Below are positions 17,317-25,715 of a DNA stretch of 64,000 nucleotides, in pieces; within the stretch, counting starts at the first letter, position 1, and each line of letters starts with the position of its first letter. The stretch is from an uncultured SAR86 cluster bacterium (GTDB lineage: Bacteria > Pseudomonadota > Gammaproteobacteria > Magnimaribacterales > D2472), in assembly GCA_902595065.1 (NCBI GenBank), contig CACJOM010000003.1, positions 124,001-188,000 on the forward strand, given 5' to 3'. The position numbers and the translations under genes are program-made. The notes below the pieces were generated by a model that did no database searches, was not told the DNA's origin, and worked only from the letters and a program-made list of their open reading frames with translations.

Positions 17317-18363
17317 ATGTCTAAATTTCTAAAATTATCCCTAATACTAAATATTTTCTTGTTCGTGGGTTGTTCCGATAATAACTCTATCGTTGCGATT
17401 GCTGAGACGGATCCTGTTACAACTAGTGGCGATGCTGCAGATGACCCGGCAATACTTATTGATTATAGAAACCCAAAGGAGTCAATAATTCTTGGAACTG
17501 ATAAGCGAGCAGGAGTTTATTCATATGATCTTTCTGGAAAAAAAATATCATATGATGCGCTGGGTGAAATAAATAATATTGATGTAAGACAGGTTGATAA
17601 TAAAATTTATGTGGCTGCGTCAAATAGAACAGCTAAATCAATTGAGTTTTGGGAATTTAATCAGCAAGATTTTTTTAATAATCTTCCGCAATCAGGTAAT
17701 CTTTTCGGTATTGGTGCTAGGTCAATGACCATTCAAACTAACATAGATGTTTATGGTATATGTGCCGGCTTGATTGATGGAGTTCCGATCGTTTTCATTA
17801 CAGAGGATAAAGGTCCTCGAGTTGAGTTGTGGGTACCTCAGACTCGAACACTTATAGGTACTTTCAGCAATGGAGGTGAATCAGAAGGCTGTGTTTTTGA
17901 TGATGAAAATAAGACGGTATTTATTTCAGAGGAAGAGGTGAATGGTGTTTTAAAAGCCTACAACTTAAATAATGAATTTCCATTTGAAAATCCCTTTATT
18001 GTGGATTCTCGAGAGGGAAATATTGGCGGTGATCCAGAGGGACTTACAATCTATAAAACTTCTGAAAAAGAGGGCTATATCTTACTTTCATCCCAAGGAG
18101 ATAATAAATACAACGTTTATAATCGAATGTATCCTCACGAATTTATCTCAAGTTTTACCATTGACGATGACCCAAAAGGCATTGATGGCACATCAGAAAC
18201 CGATGGCATTGACGTTACAAACTACAATCTCAGAGGAAAATTTTCTAAGGGTTTAATGGTCGCTCAGGACGGTTATAACTATGATGGAGAAGAGCTGAAG
18301 AATCAAAACTTTAAAATTGTTCCTTTTAATCCCATTCTTAAATCAATTAATAAAAGTAAGTAG
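17317..18363 (+). CDS. Beta-propeller phytase (3-phytase-like), lipoprotein
   Basis: This 348-aa protein has the hallmark order of beta-propeller phytases: GDAADDPAILIDYRNP at about 38-53, GTDKRAGVYSYDLSG, EGCVFDDENKTVFISEEEV, DPEGLTIY, GYILLSSQGDNKY and TDGIDVTN with GLMVAQDG. The acidic residues coordinate the Ca2+ ions that bind phytate. It hydrolyses inositol hexakisphosphate or other phosphomonoesters, releasing phosphate. A lipoprotein-type signal ends in FVGC (Cys19), so it is likely anchored in the outer membrane. Its position after pit and porin makes a phosphate-scavenging unit. The lipobox has Phe at -3, which is slightly unusual. Confidence 0.88.
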   Translation: MSKFLKLSLILNIFLFVGCSDNNSIVAIAETDPVTTSGDAADDPAILIDYRNPKESIILGTDKRAGVYSYDLSGKKISYDALGEINNIDVRQVDNKIYVAASNRTAKSIEFWEFNQQDFFNNLPQSGNLFGIGARSMTIQTNIDVYGICAGLIDGVPIVFITEDKGPRVELWVPQTRTLIGTFSNGGESEGCVFDDENKTVFISEEEVNGVLKAYNLNNEFPFENPFIVDSREGNIGGDPEGLTIYKTSEKEGYILLSSQGDNKYNVYNRMYPHEFISSFTIDDDPKGIDGTSETDGIDVTNYNLRGKFSKGLMVAQDGYNYDGEELKNQNFKIVPFNPILKSINKSK

Positions 18364-18366
18364 TTT

Positions 18367-19206
18367 TTATTCCTTGGTTGATGATTCAATAAGTTCTGTT
18401 GAGTAACCTGAGTAAACTCCTACGAACTCTGGATGAGTCAATATCCAAAATTCATTGTTTTCAATTTTCTTAAAAACAATGGTAGCTAAGTCTTCAGGAC
18501 TCATGCCTTCTTTAACACCATCAGCAAGCCATTGAGCATTATTCTTGGCGCTTTCGTGTTGGTCAATTGAGGATTCGTCAAGATCTAAGCCAAGGTGATC
18601 TCTTTCAATGATGTTGGTTTGAACTAATCCAGGGCAAAGCACAGATACTCCCACTTTGTCATTGTCTGCTAGGTCCTCGTGCAAGGTTCGGGCTAAACCG
18701 ACAACTGCATGCTTAGTGGTTGTATAAGGAGCAAGGGCAGGGCCAACGATGATACCTGCCATGGATGATGTATTGATAATGTGACAACGCTCTTGGCTGG
18801 CAACCATTTCATCAACAAACAGATTTAAGCCATAAATGACACTCATCAAATTTACATCAATAATTCGTTGCCAGTTTTTTTGGTCTGCTTTCCAGGCTCG
18901 ACCTTCTAAAAAGATTCCTGCGTTATTAAACAGGAAATGAACTGTGCCAAACTCACTTGCAATTTTTTCTTTCGCTTTTGAAAAGTCTTCTAAGTTAGAT
19001 ACATCGCAATGGATGATCATGGAAGGACACTCAGTCATAAGGCTATGGGTCTCATTTAAACCATCTGCGTTGAGGTCCATTAAGACAACATTCATTTGAA
19101 GTTTTGCAGCATGCAATGCTAGGCCTCTGCCAATGCCACTGGCAGCGCCAGTGATTAAAGCAGTTTTGTTGGTAAAAATATCAGCTTGCAAGATACCCAC
19201 CATCAA
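18367..19206 (-). CDS. SDR family oxidoreductase
   Basis: This 279-aa SDR has TGAASGIG (about 20-27), FNNAG, TSSMAG with the catalytic Ser, YTTTKHAVVG with the Tyr-x3-Lys pair and LCPGLVQTN. The longer C-terminal part (EGMSPEDLATIVFKKIENNEFWILTHPE) is a variant seen in SDRs acting on large or hydrophobic substrates. Its start overlaps the end of the next SDR (19181-19945) by 26 bases; no internal ATG precedes the cofactor motif, so the overlap is probably real. It forms a two-gene leftward operon divergent from the ligase/DUF35/thiolase operon. Confidence 0.86.
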   Translation of the reverse strand: MMVGILQADIFTNKTALITGAASGIGRGLALHAAKLQMNVVLMDLNADGLNETHSLMTECPSMIIHCDVSNLEDFSKAKEKIASEFGTVHFLFNNAGIFLEGRAWKADQKNWQRIIDVNLMSVIYGLNLFVDEMVASQERCHIINTSSMAGIIVGPALAPYTTTKHAVVGLARTLHEDLADNDKVGVSVLCPGLVQTNIIERDHLGLDLDESSIDQHESAKNNAQWLADGVKEGMSPEDLATIVFKKIENNEFWILTHPEFVGVYSGYSTELIESSTKE

Positions 19207-19945
19207 TAGGGTAGTAGGATCCAGTTATATAAGATGCTTCGGATGATGCTAAGAAATAAATTAAGTTGGCTACTTCGTCTGATGTTGCAACTCGATTCAT
19301 GGGAATGCGTTGCAGCATGTATTGCATGATGTTTTCATCTTTCATTAATTCGGTATTCATGGGTGTATCAATGACACCTGGACCAATGGCATTGGCTCTG
19401 ATGTTCATGGTGGCATAATCTTGAGCGATTGATTTGGTTAAACCCACCACTGCATGCTTCGATGCTGCATAGGGTGCTTGGGCTCCACTCGCTCTTACTC
19501 CCATGATCGAGGCAACATTTACAATTGCTCCTGCATCAATCTTTTGCTCAGTTGCCAGTTTTAAGAACTCTCGACAGGCATAAAAAGTACCATGCAAATT
19601 AATATCGATGGCTCTATGCCATTCCTCCACTGAATATTGATGCAAGGGGTTCAAGGCGGGGCTGATACCGGCACAATTAACCAGTACATGGGCTGGACGA
19701 TTGTTAGCATGCAAGTCGGCAAAGACTGAATCTATTTGAGCATGGTTTGTAATATCGATATGTGCAAAATTAATATTGCAAGTATCTGATTTAAGGTTAT
19801 TTACTGATTGCTCTCCCGCATCTTTATTAGCATCGAGTATCAGTACTTCATAGCCCTCATCTAAAAATCGCTTCACTGCACTCAAGCCAATGCCTGAGGC
19901 ACCACCTGTGATTACAGCTAATGGCTGTGTGCTTTTATCTGCCAT
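19181..19945 (-). CDS. SDR family oxidoreductase
   Basis: This 254-aa classical SDR has TGGASGIG (about 13-20), VNCAGISP, ASIMG with the catalytic Ser, YAASKHAVVG with catalytic Tyr/Lys, GPGVIDTPMN and a closing IDGGY. It is related to 3-oxoacyl-ACP reductase and hydroxysteroid dehydrogenase types. It is first in a two-SDR operon and shares a 160-base divergent promoter region with the acyl-CoA ligase operon. That arrangement suggests common regulation and a role in the same degradation route. Confidence 0.88.
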   Translation of the reverse strand: MADKSTQPLAVITGGASGIGLSAVKRFLDEGYEVLILDANKDAGEQSVNNLKSDTCNINFAHIDITNHAQIDSVFADLHANNRPAHVLVNCAGISPALNPLHQYSVEEWHRAIDINLHGTFYACREFLKLATEQKIDAGAIVNVASIMGVRASGAQAPYAASKHAVVGLTKSIAQDYATMNIRANAIGPGVIDTPMNTELMKDENIMQYMLQRIPMNRVATSDEVANLIYFLASSEASYITGSYYPIDGGYLAS

Positions 19946-20005
19946 GGTCTTTCTATAAAAAATTTAGTTATTCAATTGTATCTAATCAACTATAACGAAT
20001 CATGA

Positions 20006-20015
20006 GTTCGCGAAC
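20006..20015. promoter_or_regulatory. GC-rich 10-bp palindrome, candidate operator
   Basis: GTTCGCGAAC is a perfect palindrome and stands out in an AT-rich gap between two divergent catabolic operons. It lies about 60 bases from the leftward SDR start and about 90 bases from the rightward ligase start. A TTGACA at 20041-20046 downstream could be a -35 for the ligase operon, but no convincing -10 at 17 bases follows. No regulator gene is adjacent. Confidence 0.35.
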
Positions 20016-20106
20016 AATGTTGGAATATTTTTTAGAATCATTGACAAAAAAAATCCAGATGATACTCATTGATTGATGGATGTATTTATAAGATAGTAAA
20101 ATCCCA

Positions 20107-21771
20107 ATGATGCATTCTGACAAATACATAAAAGCCCTAGTAGAGAGCCAATCTTTTTTTGAAATTCATCGAGAAAATGTTCTTGGTGTAGAAATGGATG
20201 TTTTTAAAAATCGACCTAGATCATTGGTGGATTTTATTGAGCTGTCTGCAAGTCATGGCGAAAAACCTTATTTGATCTATCAAGATAAAGTTATCAGTTT
20301 TACGCAACATCTAACATTGGTAAAAAAAGCAGCTCATATTTTGCAATCACAACATAATGTTAAGCCTGGAGACAGGGTTGCTATTTATGCTGCTAATTGT
20401 CCTGAATGGATTATATTTTTCTGGGCTACTGTGAGCATTGGTGCGATCGCTTGCGGTTTGAATGGGTGGTGGAAAGGCTCGGAAGCTATCAAGGCCATAG
20501 ATGCTGCTGATCCTAATGTAATAGTTTGCGATCAAAAAAGGTTTGACAGAATTGCTGATCAAGTAAAACATCCAACCTTAATTTTTGAGGATTTAGATTT
20601 AACTTCATATGAACAAGAATTAAATTCTTTTGTTCGTATAGATGAAGATGAGTGTGCTTGTCTTTTATATACTTCTGGAACAACAGGAACGCCTAAGGGT
20701 GTGATGACTTCGCATCGATCCATGATTGCTAATTCAACATTGCAAATGCTGCAAGGTGCAGCTGTTTCTCAGCACTCATCAAGTCATGGTATTGATTGGT
20801 CAAAGAACACACCGACCAGTTTGCTCACATCTCCTTTATTTCATGTTTCAGGTTTATCGGCAGGTGCTGTCACCAGCTTATTTGCAGGCTCTACAACCTT
20901 GGTGTATGACGGAAGATTCTTAGCAGATAGGGTGATTGAATTAATACAAAAATTTAGTGTTACCTCTTGGGGCGGGGCTGTTCCAACAGCGCTTAAAAGA
21001 TTGTTAGATGAGGCTGAAGCTAAAAGCTTACAACTTGAAAGTGTATTAGTTGTTGGTGGCGGAGGAGCTCCTATGCCTCCTGAACTAATCGAAAGGACAA
21101 AGGGAGTTTTTCCTAACTCAGAGTATAGTTTTGGTTATGGTTATGGGCTCACTGAATCAGGTGCTATCACTATTATCAATTGGGGGGAAACTCTCAAAGA
21201 GGAACCTTCCTCTCCCGGACAATCCATGCCAAGTATTAAGATTGAATTAAGAGATGAAGAGGGTAAGAAAGTTACAGAAGATTCTGTAGAAGGTGAGATA
21301 TATGTTCAAAGTCCCTCGGTTATGCTTGGCTATTATAATAACCCAGAAGCATCTGCGGCTGCTCTTACTAGTGATAGGTGGCTACGCACTGGAGACTGGG
21401 GGTATAAGAGAGGCTCGCTTTATTTCATCTCATCAAGACGGACAGATCTTATTTTAAGAGGAGCTGAAAATGTTTATCCTCAAGAGATTGAATTAATTTT
21501 AGATTCTCATAAAGATGTTGAGGAATCAGCTGTGATAGGTATACCTCATGATGATTTGGGCCAAGAAGTTATGGCGATAGTATCAACTAAAAATTCTCAG
21601 TTGAGCGATTCCGAATTATCAGCATGGGTTAGCAAAGACTTAGCGGATTTTAAAGTGCCTTCTAAATGGAAAATGATTGATACACCTTTGCCTAGAAATG
21701 CTTCTGGAAAATTAATGAAACATGTTTTAATAGATACATCTAAAAATACAATGGTTGAAGAAGATGAGTGA
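20107..21771 (+). CDS. Acyl-CoA synthetase (AMP-binding)
   Basis: This 554-aa adenylate-forming ligase has the P-loop YTSGTTGTPKGV at 188-199, GYGYGLTESG, TGDWGY, RGAENVYPQEIE and the catalytic Lys in RNASGKLMK. It makes the acyl-CoA that the downstream enzymes would process. Two ATGs lie in tandem at 20107 and 20110; either gives essentially the same protein. It heads an operon of DUF35, DUF35, thiolase-like, thiolase-like, crotonase and crotonase with overlapping ends. That order suggests side-chain shortening of a steroid-, terpenoid- or branched-chain acyl-CoA rather than plain fatty acids. Confidence 0.88.
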   Translation: MMHSDKYIKALVESQSFFEIHRENVLGVEMDVFKNRPRSLVDFIELSASHGEKPYLIYQDKVISFTQHLTLVKKAAHILQSQHNVKPGDRVAIYAANCPEWIIFFWATVSIGAIACGLNGWWKGSEAIKAIDAADPNVIVCDQKRFDRIADQVKHPTLIFEDLDLTSYEQELNSFVRIDEDECACLLYTSGTTGTPKGVMTSHRSMIANSTLQMLQGAAVSQHSSSHGIDWSKNTPTSLLTSPLFHVSGLSAGAVTSLFAGSTTLVYDGRFLADRVIELIQKFSVTSWGGAVPTALKRLLDEAEAKSLQLESVLVVGGGGAPMPPELIERTKGVFPNSEYSFGYGYGLTESGAITIINWGETLKEEPSSPGQSMPSIKIELRDEEGKKVTEDSVEGEIYVQSPSVMLGYYNNPEASAAALTSDRWLRTGDWGYKRGSLYFISSRRTDLILRGAENVYPQEIELILDSHKDVEESAVIGIPHDDLGQEVMAIVSTKNSQLSDSELSAWVSKDLADFKVPSKWKMIDTPLPRNASGKLMKHVLIDTSKNTMVEEDE

Positions 21772-22210
21772 TTCAAAAGATTTGCTAAGAGCTCCCTTTG
21801 AGCTTGCCTACAACTACAAGCGCTCAAGCGGACCGGTTATGTCTAAATTCTTTGAAGCTCTTGGCCACCAAAAAATTTTAGGAACAAAAAGTAGCGCTGG
21901 TAAGGTTTTTTCTCCTGCAGCTGAATTTGACCCCGAAACTAATGAGCCCTTAAAAGAAATGATCGAGGTTGGTCCTGGTGGAGTGGTCGAATCCTTTTCC
22001 TGGATTGAGGACCCTAAACATCACCATTTAATTAAAGAGCCTTTTGCCTTTGCTTTAATCAAGCTTGATGGAGCTGATACCTCTATGTTGCACATGGTTA
22101 CTCAATGTAATGAGGCTGATTTAAGAATTGGTTCAAGGGTGAAAGCTAATTGGTCCGAAATCCAAGAGCAAAGAATTACAGACATTAAATTTTTTACTTT
22201 AGAACAATGA
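21764..22210 (+). CDS. DUF35 OB-fold protein lacking the zinc ribbon
   Basis: This 148-aa protein is related to the OB-fold half of DUF35 (ChsH2/Ltp-partner) proteins: GVVESFSWIEDPKHHHLIKEPFAFALIKLDGADTSMLHMVT, then LRIGSRVKANWSE. No CxxC pairs are present where the usual rubredoxin-like zinc domain would sit. The ATG at 21764 overlaps the ligase stop; a TTG nine bases upstream is less likely. It immediately precedes a DUF35 with the zinc ribbon and two thiolase-fold proteins, so it is probably a subunit of an acyl-CoA-processing complex. Confidence 0.75.
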   Translation: MSDSKDLLRAPFELAYNYKRSSGPVMSKFFEALGHQKILGTKSSAGKVFSPAAEFDPETNEPLKEMIEVGPGGVVESFSWIEDPKHHHLIKEPFAFALIKLDGADTSMLHMVTQCNEADLRIGSRVKANWSEIQEQRITDIKFFTLEQ

Positions 22211-22707
22211 GCTCAGAAGATACACCAAAAGATTACTCAGAATCACCGATTAATTTAGAATATTTCTATACAGCTGGTTCAGCAACAACAAGATTTTTAA
22301 ATCAAGTGAAAGAGGGTAACATTGTTGGACAAGCCTGCCCTAAATGTAAGGCTGTGTATGTGCCACCAAGAGGCAGTTGTCCCCGATGCGGAGTCGCAAC
22401 CGATATTGAGGTCCCGCTAACTGATAAAGGCTGCATAGAATCATTTACTGTGGTGCACATTCCTATTCCAGGAAATCCAATTGTGCCTCCTTATGTATGC
22501 GCAATGATTAGATTGGATGGATCAAATATTTCATTTTTACATCTTATTCAAGAAGTTGAGATTGAAGAAATTAGAATAGGAATGCGTATTCAAGCAGTCT
22601 GGAAGCCTAAAGAAGAGTGGACTCATTCTTTAGAAAATATTAAATGGTTTGCTCCTATCGATGAACCAGATGTAGATGTTGCAACCTTGAGGTTCCAAGA
22701 ATCATGA
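22207..22707 (+). CDS. DUF35 (Zn-ribbon plus OB-fold) acyl-CoA-associated protein
   Basis: This 166-aa protein has a rubredoxin-like zinc ribbon formed by CPKC (about 46-49) and CPRC (about 61-64), then an OB-fold with GCIESFTVVHIPIPGNP, YVCAMIRLDG and IGMRIQAVW. DUF35 proteins bind acyl-CoA and partner with thiolase-fold enzymes; in mycobacteria and related bacteria, ChsH2's DUF35 domain supports the aldolase Ltp2. It overlaps both neighbours by 4 bases, implying translational coupling and a fixed complex with the two thiolase-like proteins downstream. Confidence 0.85.
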   Translation: MSSEDTPKDYSESPINLEYFYTAGSATTRFLNQVKEGNIVGQACPKCKAVYVPPRGSCPRCGVATDIEVPLTDKGCIESFTVVHIPIPGNPIVPPYVCAMIRLDGSNISFLHLIQEVEIEEIRIGMRIQAVWKPKEEWTHSLENIKWFAPIDEPDVDVATLRFQES

Positions 22708-23759
22708 AGAAAGTGGCTATCGTTGGGTATGCTCAACATCCAATATTAAAAAATGCAGGAGCTTTGAATGAAGTTGAGCTGATTATGCCAGTAGTGCATC
22801 AGCTATTTAATGATTTGGGAATCAGCCAAAAGGATATTGATTTTACCTGCTCTGGCAGTTGTGATTATCTACAAGGAGCGGCTTTTGCTTTTGTTGAGGG
22901 TTTGTCTGCCATTCAAACCCATCCACCAATTAAAGAATCTCACGTAGAAATGGATGCAGCATGGGCCATGTATGAATCAATGTTAAAAATTCAAATGGGT
23001 GATGCTGAGACAGCTTTAATTTATGGATTTGGTAAATCATCGCCTGGAGATTTAGATGCAATTATTTCCCTTCAAATGGATCCATACTATATTTCTCCTT
23101 TATGGCCTGATCGAGTGAGTTTAGCGGCTCTGCAAGCTAGAGTTCTGCTTGATCAAAACATCATTACTCCAGAGCAAATGCTTGCAACAGTTATTGAGGC
23201 AAGAGCTAATTCAAAAAATAACAAGAACGCCTTAATCACTGACTTAATTGATGAGTCAAATTATCTAAATAATGCAATGGTATCTTCCCCATTAAATCAG
23301 TTAGATTGCCCGCCAATTTCTGATGGTTCTTCTGCGATGATAATTGCATCAGAAGAAAAAGCTTATGAATTTACAGATCATCCTATTTGGATAGAGGGAA
23401 TTGATCACAGAATTGAATCATCAAATTTAGGCTCTAGGAATCTTGCTACTTCTAAGACTTTGCAAGCTTCAATGAACCAATTAAATTTTAAAAATATAAA
23501 GTTTGACGTTGCTGAATTACATACCCAATTTAGTCATGAACTACCTTTTTTAAAATCTTTATTAAATCTTCAAGATATTCCAGTCAACCTTTCAGGCGGC
23601 CCATTAGTCGGGAATGTAATGATGTGTGCAGGGCTTGATGCAATTGGCAAGACCTATGAGGCACTTAAAGAAAATCAATTTACGCATGGTTTGGCCCATG
23701 CAACTTCTGGCCCTTGTCTTCAACATAACATGTTAGTTCATTTGGAGGCCCAAAAATGA
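22704..23759 (+). CDS. Thiolase-fold lipid-transfer-type protein, first of pair
   Basis: This 351-aa protein is of the SCP2-thiolase/Ltp group: AIVGYAQHP start, DFTCSGSCDYLQG, SDGSSAMIIASEE in the middle and NLSGGPLVGN with ATSGPCLQHN at the end. Where thiolases carry the nucleophilic Cys in a CASG motif, this one reads EMDAAWAMYES, so ordinary thiolysis is unlikely. Similar Cys-less members include the retro-aldolase Ltp2 of steroid side-chain catabolism. It sits between DUF35 and a second thiolase-like gene with 4-base overlaps, suggesting a heteromeric complex. Confidence 0.78.
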   Translation: MKKVAIVGYAQHPILKNAGALNEVELIMPVVHQLFNDLGISQKDIDFTCSGSCDYLQGAAFAFVEGLSAIQTHPPIKESHVEMDAAWAMYESMLKIQMGDAETALIYGFGKSSPGDLDAIISLQMDPYYISPLWPDRVSLAALQARVLLDQNIITPEQMLATVIEARANSKNNKNALITDLIDESNYLNNAMVSSPLNQLDCPPISDGSSAMIIASEEKAYEFTDHPIWIEGIDHRIESSNLGSRNLATSKTLQASMNQLNFKNIKFDVAELHTQFSHELPFLKSLLNLQDIPVNLSGGPLVGNVMMCAGLDAIGKTYEALKENQFTHGLAHATSGPCLQHNMLVHLEAQK

Positions 23760-24904
23760 TTCAAGCAGGTGTAATAGGAGTTGGGCAGACAAAATATGAT
23801 GCTAAGAGACGTGATGTTTCCATGGCCGGATTGGTAAGAGAAGCCATTGATAATGCCATGCTAGCAGCTGATCTTGAATGGGATGCTATTGATGCGGTGA
23901 TCTTAGGCAAGGCACCAGATATGTTTGAAGGCGTCATCATGCCGGAATTATATTTAGCAGATGCAATTGGAGCTGTGGGTAAACCTGTATTGCGAGTTCA
24001 TACTGCTGGCAGTGTTGGCGGAAGCACCGCAGTCATTGCTGCCTCGCATGTTTGCTCTGGTCAGTTCAAGACAGTTTTAACGGTAACTTTTGAAAAACAA
24101 TCTGAATCAAATGCAACATGGGCTCTATCACCACGATACCCATATTCTCCCCATATCAACGCAGGAGCTGGCGGCTACTTTGCTCCTTTCATTAGGGAAT
24201 ACATCCGTCGATATGAAGCGCCTGAGCATATTGGCTGGAAAGTAGCAGTTAAAGATCGTCAAAATGCACTAAAAAATCCACTAGCGCACCTTCATATTCC
24301 TGGCATTGATGAAAAAATGGTTAGTGATACTCCTATGCTCTGGGAGCCTTTGCGGTATCTTGAAAGCTGCCCATCCTCTGATGGCGCATGTGCGATGGTC
24401 ATTACCGCGCAAGACCAAGTTGGTTCAAGAAATGTTGCTTGGATAAAAGGTATGGCCGTTAGATCAGAAGGCACTTTGTCAGCTGGTAGAGATGAAGTAA
24501 ATCCTCAGGCTGGAATTGATTGTGCAAAAGACATATACAATCAAGCAGGTATTCAAAATCCATTCAATGAAATAGATTGTGCTGAGATATATGTACCGTT
24601 TTCTTGGTATGAGCCAATGTGGTTAGAGAACCTTGGATTTTGTGATTTAGGGGAAGGTTGGAAGTTAACAGATAAAGATGCAACTGCAATTGATGGTGAG
24701 CTTCCATTTAATATGTCTGGTGGAGTTTTATCTTCTAATCCAATTGGAGCATCTGGGATGATTAGGTTTGGTGAGGCTGCACTTCAAGTAATGGGATTGG
24801 CAGAGGACCATCAAGTTGAAGATGCTAAAGTTGCAATGGGTCATGCATATGGCGGTGCTGCACAATTCTTTGCTATGTGGATAGTATCATCATCACTTGA
24901 CTAG
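23756..24904 (+). CDS. Thiolase-fold lipid-transfer-type protein, second of pair (Ltp2-like)
   Basis: This 382-aa protein is of the thiolase superfamily: GVIGVGQTKYDAKRRDVS start, DAVILGKAPDMFEG, CPSSDGACAMVIT, CAEIYVPFSWYEPM and MSGGVLSSNPIGASG. The site of the nucleophilic Cys reads VHTAGSVGGS, and the C-terminal CGGG motif is replaced by GHAYGGAAQ. It therefore probably does not act as a thiolase. A C-C bond cleaving aldolase role, as for Ltp2 with a DUF35 partner, fits the operon. It is followed 13 bases later by two crotonases. Confidence 0.8.
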   Translation: MIQAGVIGVGQTKYDAKRRDVSMAGLVREAIDNAMLAADLEWDAIDAVILGKAPDMFEGVIMPELYLADAIGAVGKPVLRVHTAGSVGGSTAVIAASHVCSGQFKTVLTVTFEKQSESNATWALSPRYPYSPHINAGAGGYFAPFIREYIRRYEAPEHIGWKVAVKDRQNALKNPLAHLHIPGIDEKMVSDTPMLWEPLRYLESCPSSDGACAMVITAQDQVGSRNVAWIKGMAVRSEGTLSAGRDEVNPQAGIDCAKDIYNQAGIQNPFNEIDCAEIYVPFSWYEPMWLENLGFCDLGEGWKLTDKDATAIDGELPFNMSGGVLSSNPIGASGMIRFGEAALQVMGLAEDHQVEDAKVAMGHAYGGAAQFFAMWIVSSSLD

Positions 24905-24917
24905 TTAGAGGAGCTTT

Positions 24918-25715
24918 ATGAATACAGATCACGCAATAGTAGAAGAAAAAGGTCACATTATGGTGATCACACTTAATCGACCTGAAAAACGGAATGCTTT
25001 GAGCCCTGGCATGCTTGTAACTATTTATGAAGCCTGGAGAAAACTTGATGAAGATCCTAACTTGCGTTGTGCAGTTCTAACCGGAGCTGGTGGAACCTTC
25101 TGCTCTGGGGCTGATCTGAGTGCAATGAAAGATGGAAATGAAGATTCTGAAATGATGGAGAAGCTTAAGGAGATCCCTGATCTGCATTGGCAATCGTTGC
25201 TTCGCCATAACAGGCCAACTAAACCAATCATTGCTGCTGTGGAGGGTTTTGCCCTTGCTGGTGGAACAGAAATTTTACAAGGAACTGATATTAGAGTAGC
25301 TGGCAAAAGTGCAGTTTTTGGTCTATCAGAACCTCTTAGAGGCTTATTCCCATTAGGTGGTTCTACTGTAAGACTGAGACGACAAATTCCATACACTCTT
25401 GCAGCTGAGGCCCTATTAACTGGCAGACGAATTTCTTCCGATGAAGCTTTAAGATTTGGCTTGATTGGTCATGTTGTAGAAGACGGGGATGCATTAGAAA
25501 GAGCTATGGAGATTGCTAAAACTGTAAGTGAAAATGCTCCTTTATCTATTCAAGCTATTGTGAAATCACTACGTGAGATTGATGAAAGTTATACAGAGAC
25601 TGAGGCTTTAGAAAAAGAACTTGAAATAGGCCAACCAATTTTTTCAACAGAAGACATGATGGAAGGATTGACAGCATTTGCTGAAAAAAGAAAACCAAAC
25701 TTTAAAGGAAAGTGA
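24918..25715 (+). CDS. Enoyl-CoA hydratase/isomerase (crotonase) family
   Basis: This 265-aa crotonase shows the two oxyanion-hole segments CSGADLSAM and EGFALAGGTEIL and SEPLRGLFPLGGS with a conserved acidic residue. It binds an acyl-CoA and hydrates or isomerises the double bond. A ribosome binding site GAGGAG lies just before the ATG. Its end overlaps the GTG of a second crotonase (GTGA). In the operon it probably hydrates the unsaturated acyl-CoA before the thiolase-like (aldolase) step. Confidence 0.87.
   Translation: MNTDHAIVEEKGHIMVITLNRPEKRNALSPGMLVTIYEAWRKLDEDPNLRCAVLTGAGGTFCSGADLSAMKDGNEDSEMMEKLKEIPDLHWQSLLRHNRPTKPIIAAVEGFALAGGTEILQGTDIRVAGKSAVFGLSEPLRGLFPLGGSTVRLRRQIPYTLAAEALLTGRRISSDEALRFGLIGHVVEDGDALERAMEIAKTVSENAPLSIQAIVKSLREIDESYTETEALEKELEIGQPIFSTEDMMEGLTAFAEKRKPNFKGK

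Noticed and set aside
23756-24904. Call as a true acetyl-CoA acetyltransferase
   Set aside because: The catalytic Cys position reads TAGSVGGS and the C-terminal CGGG motif is absent, so thiolysis is not supported.
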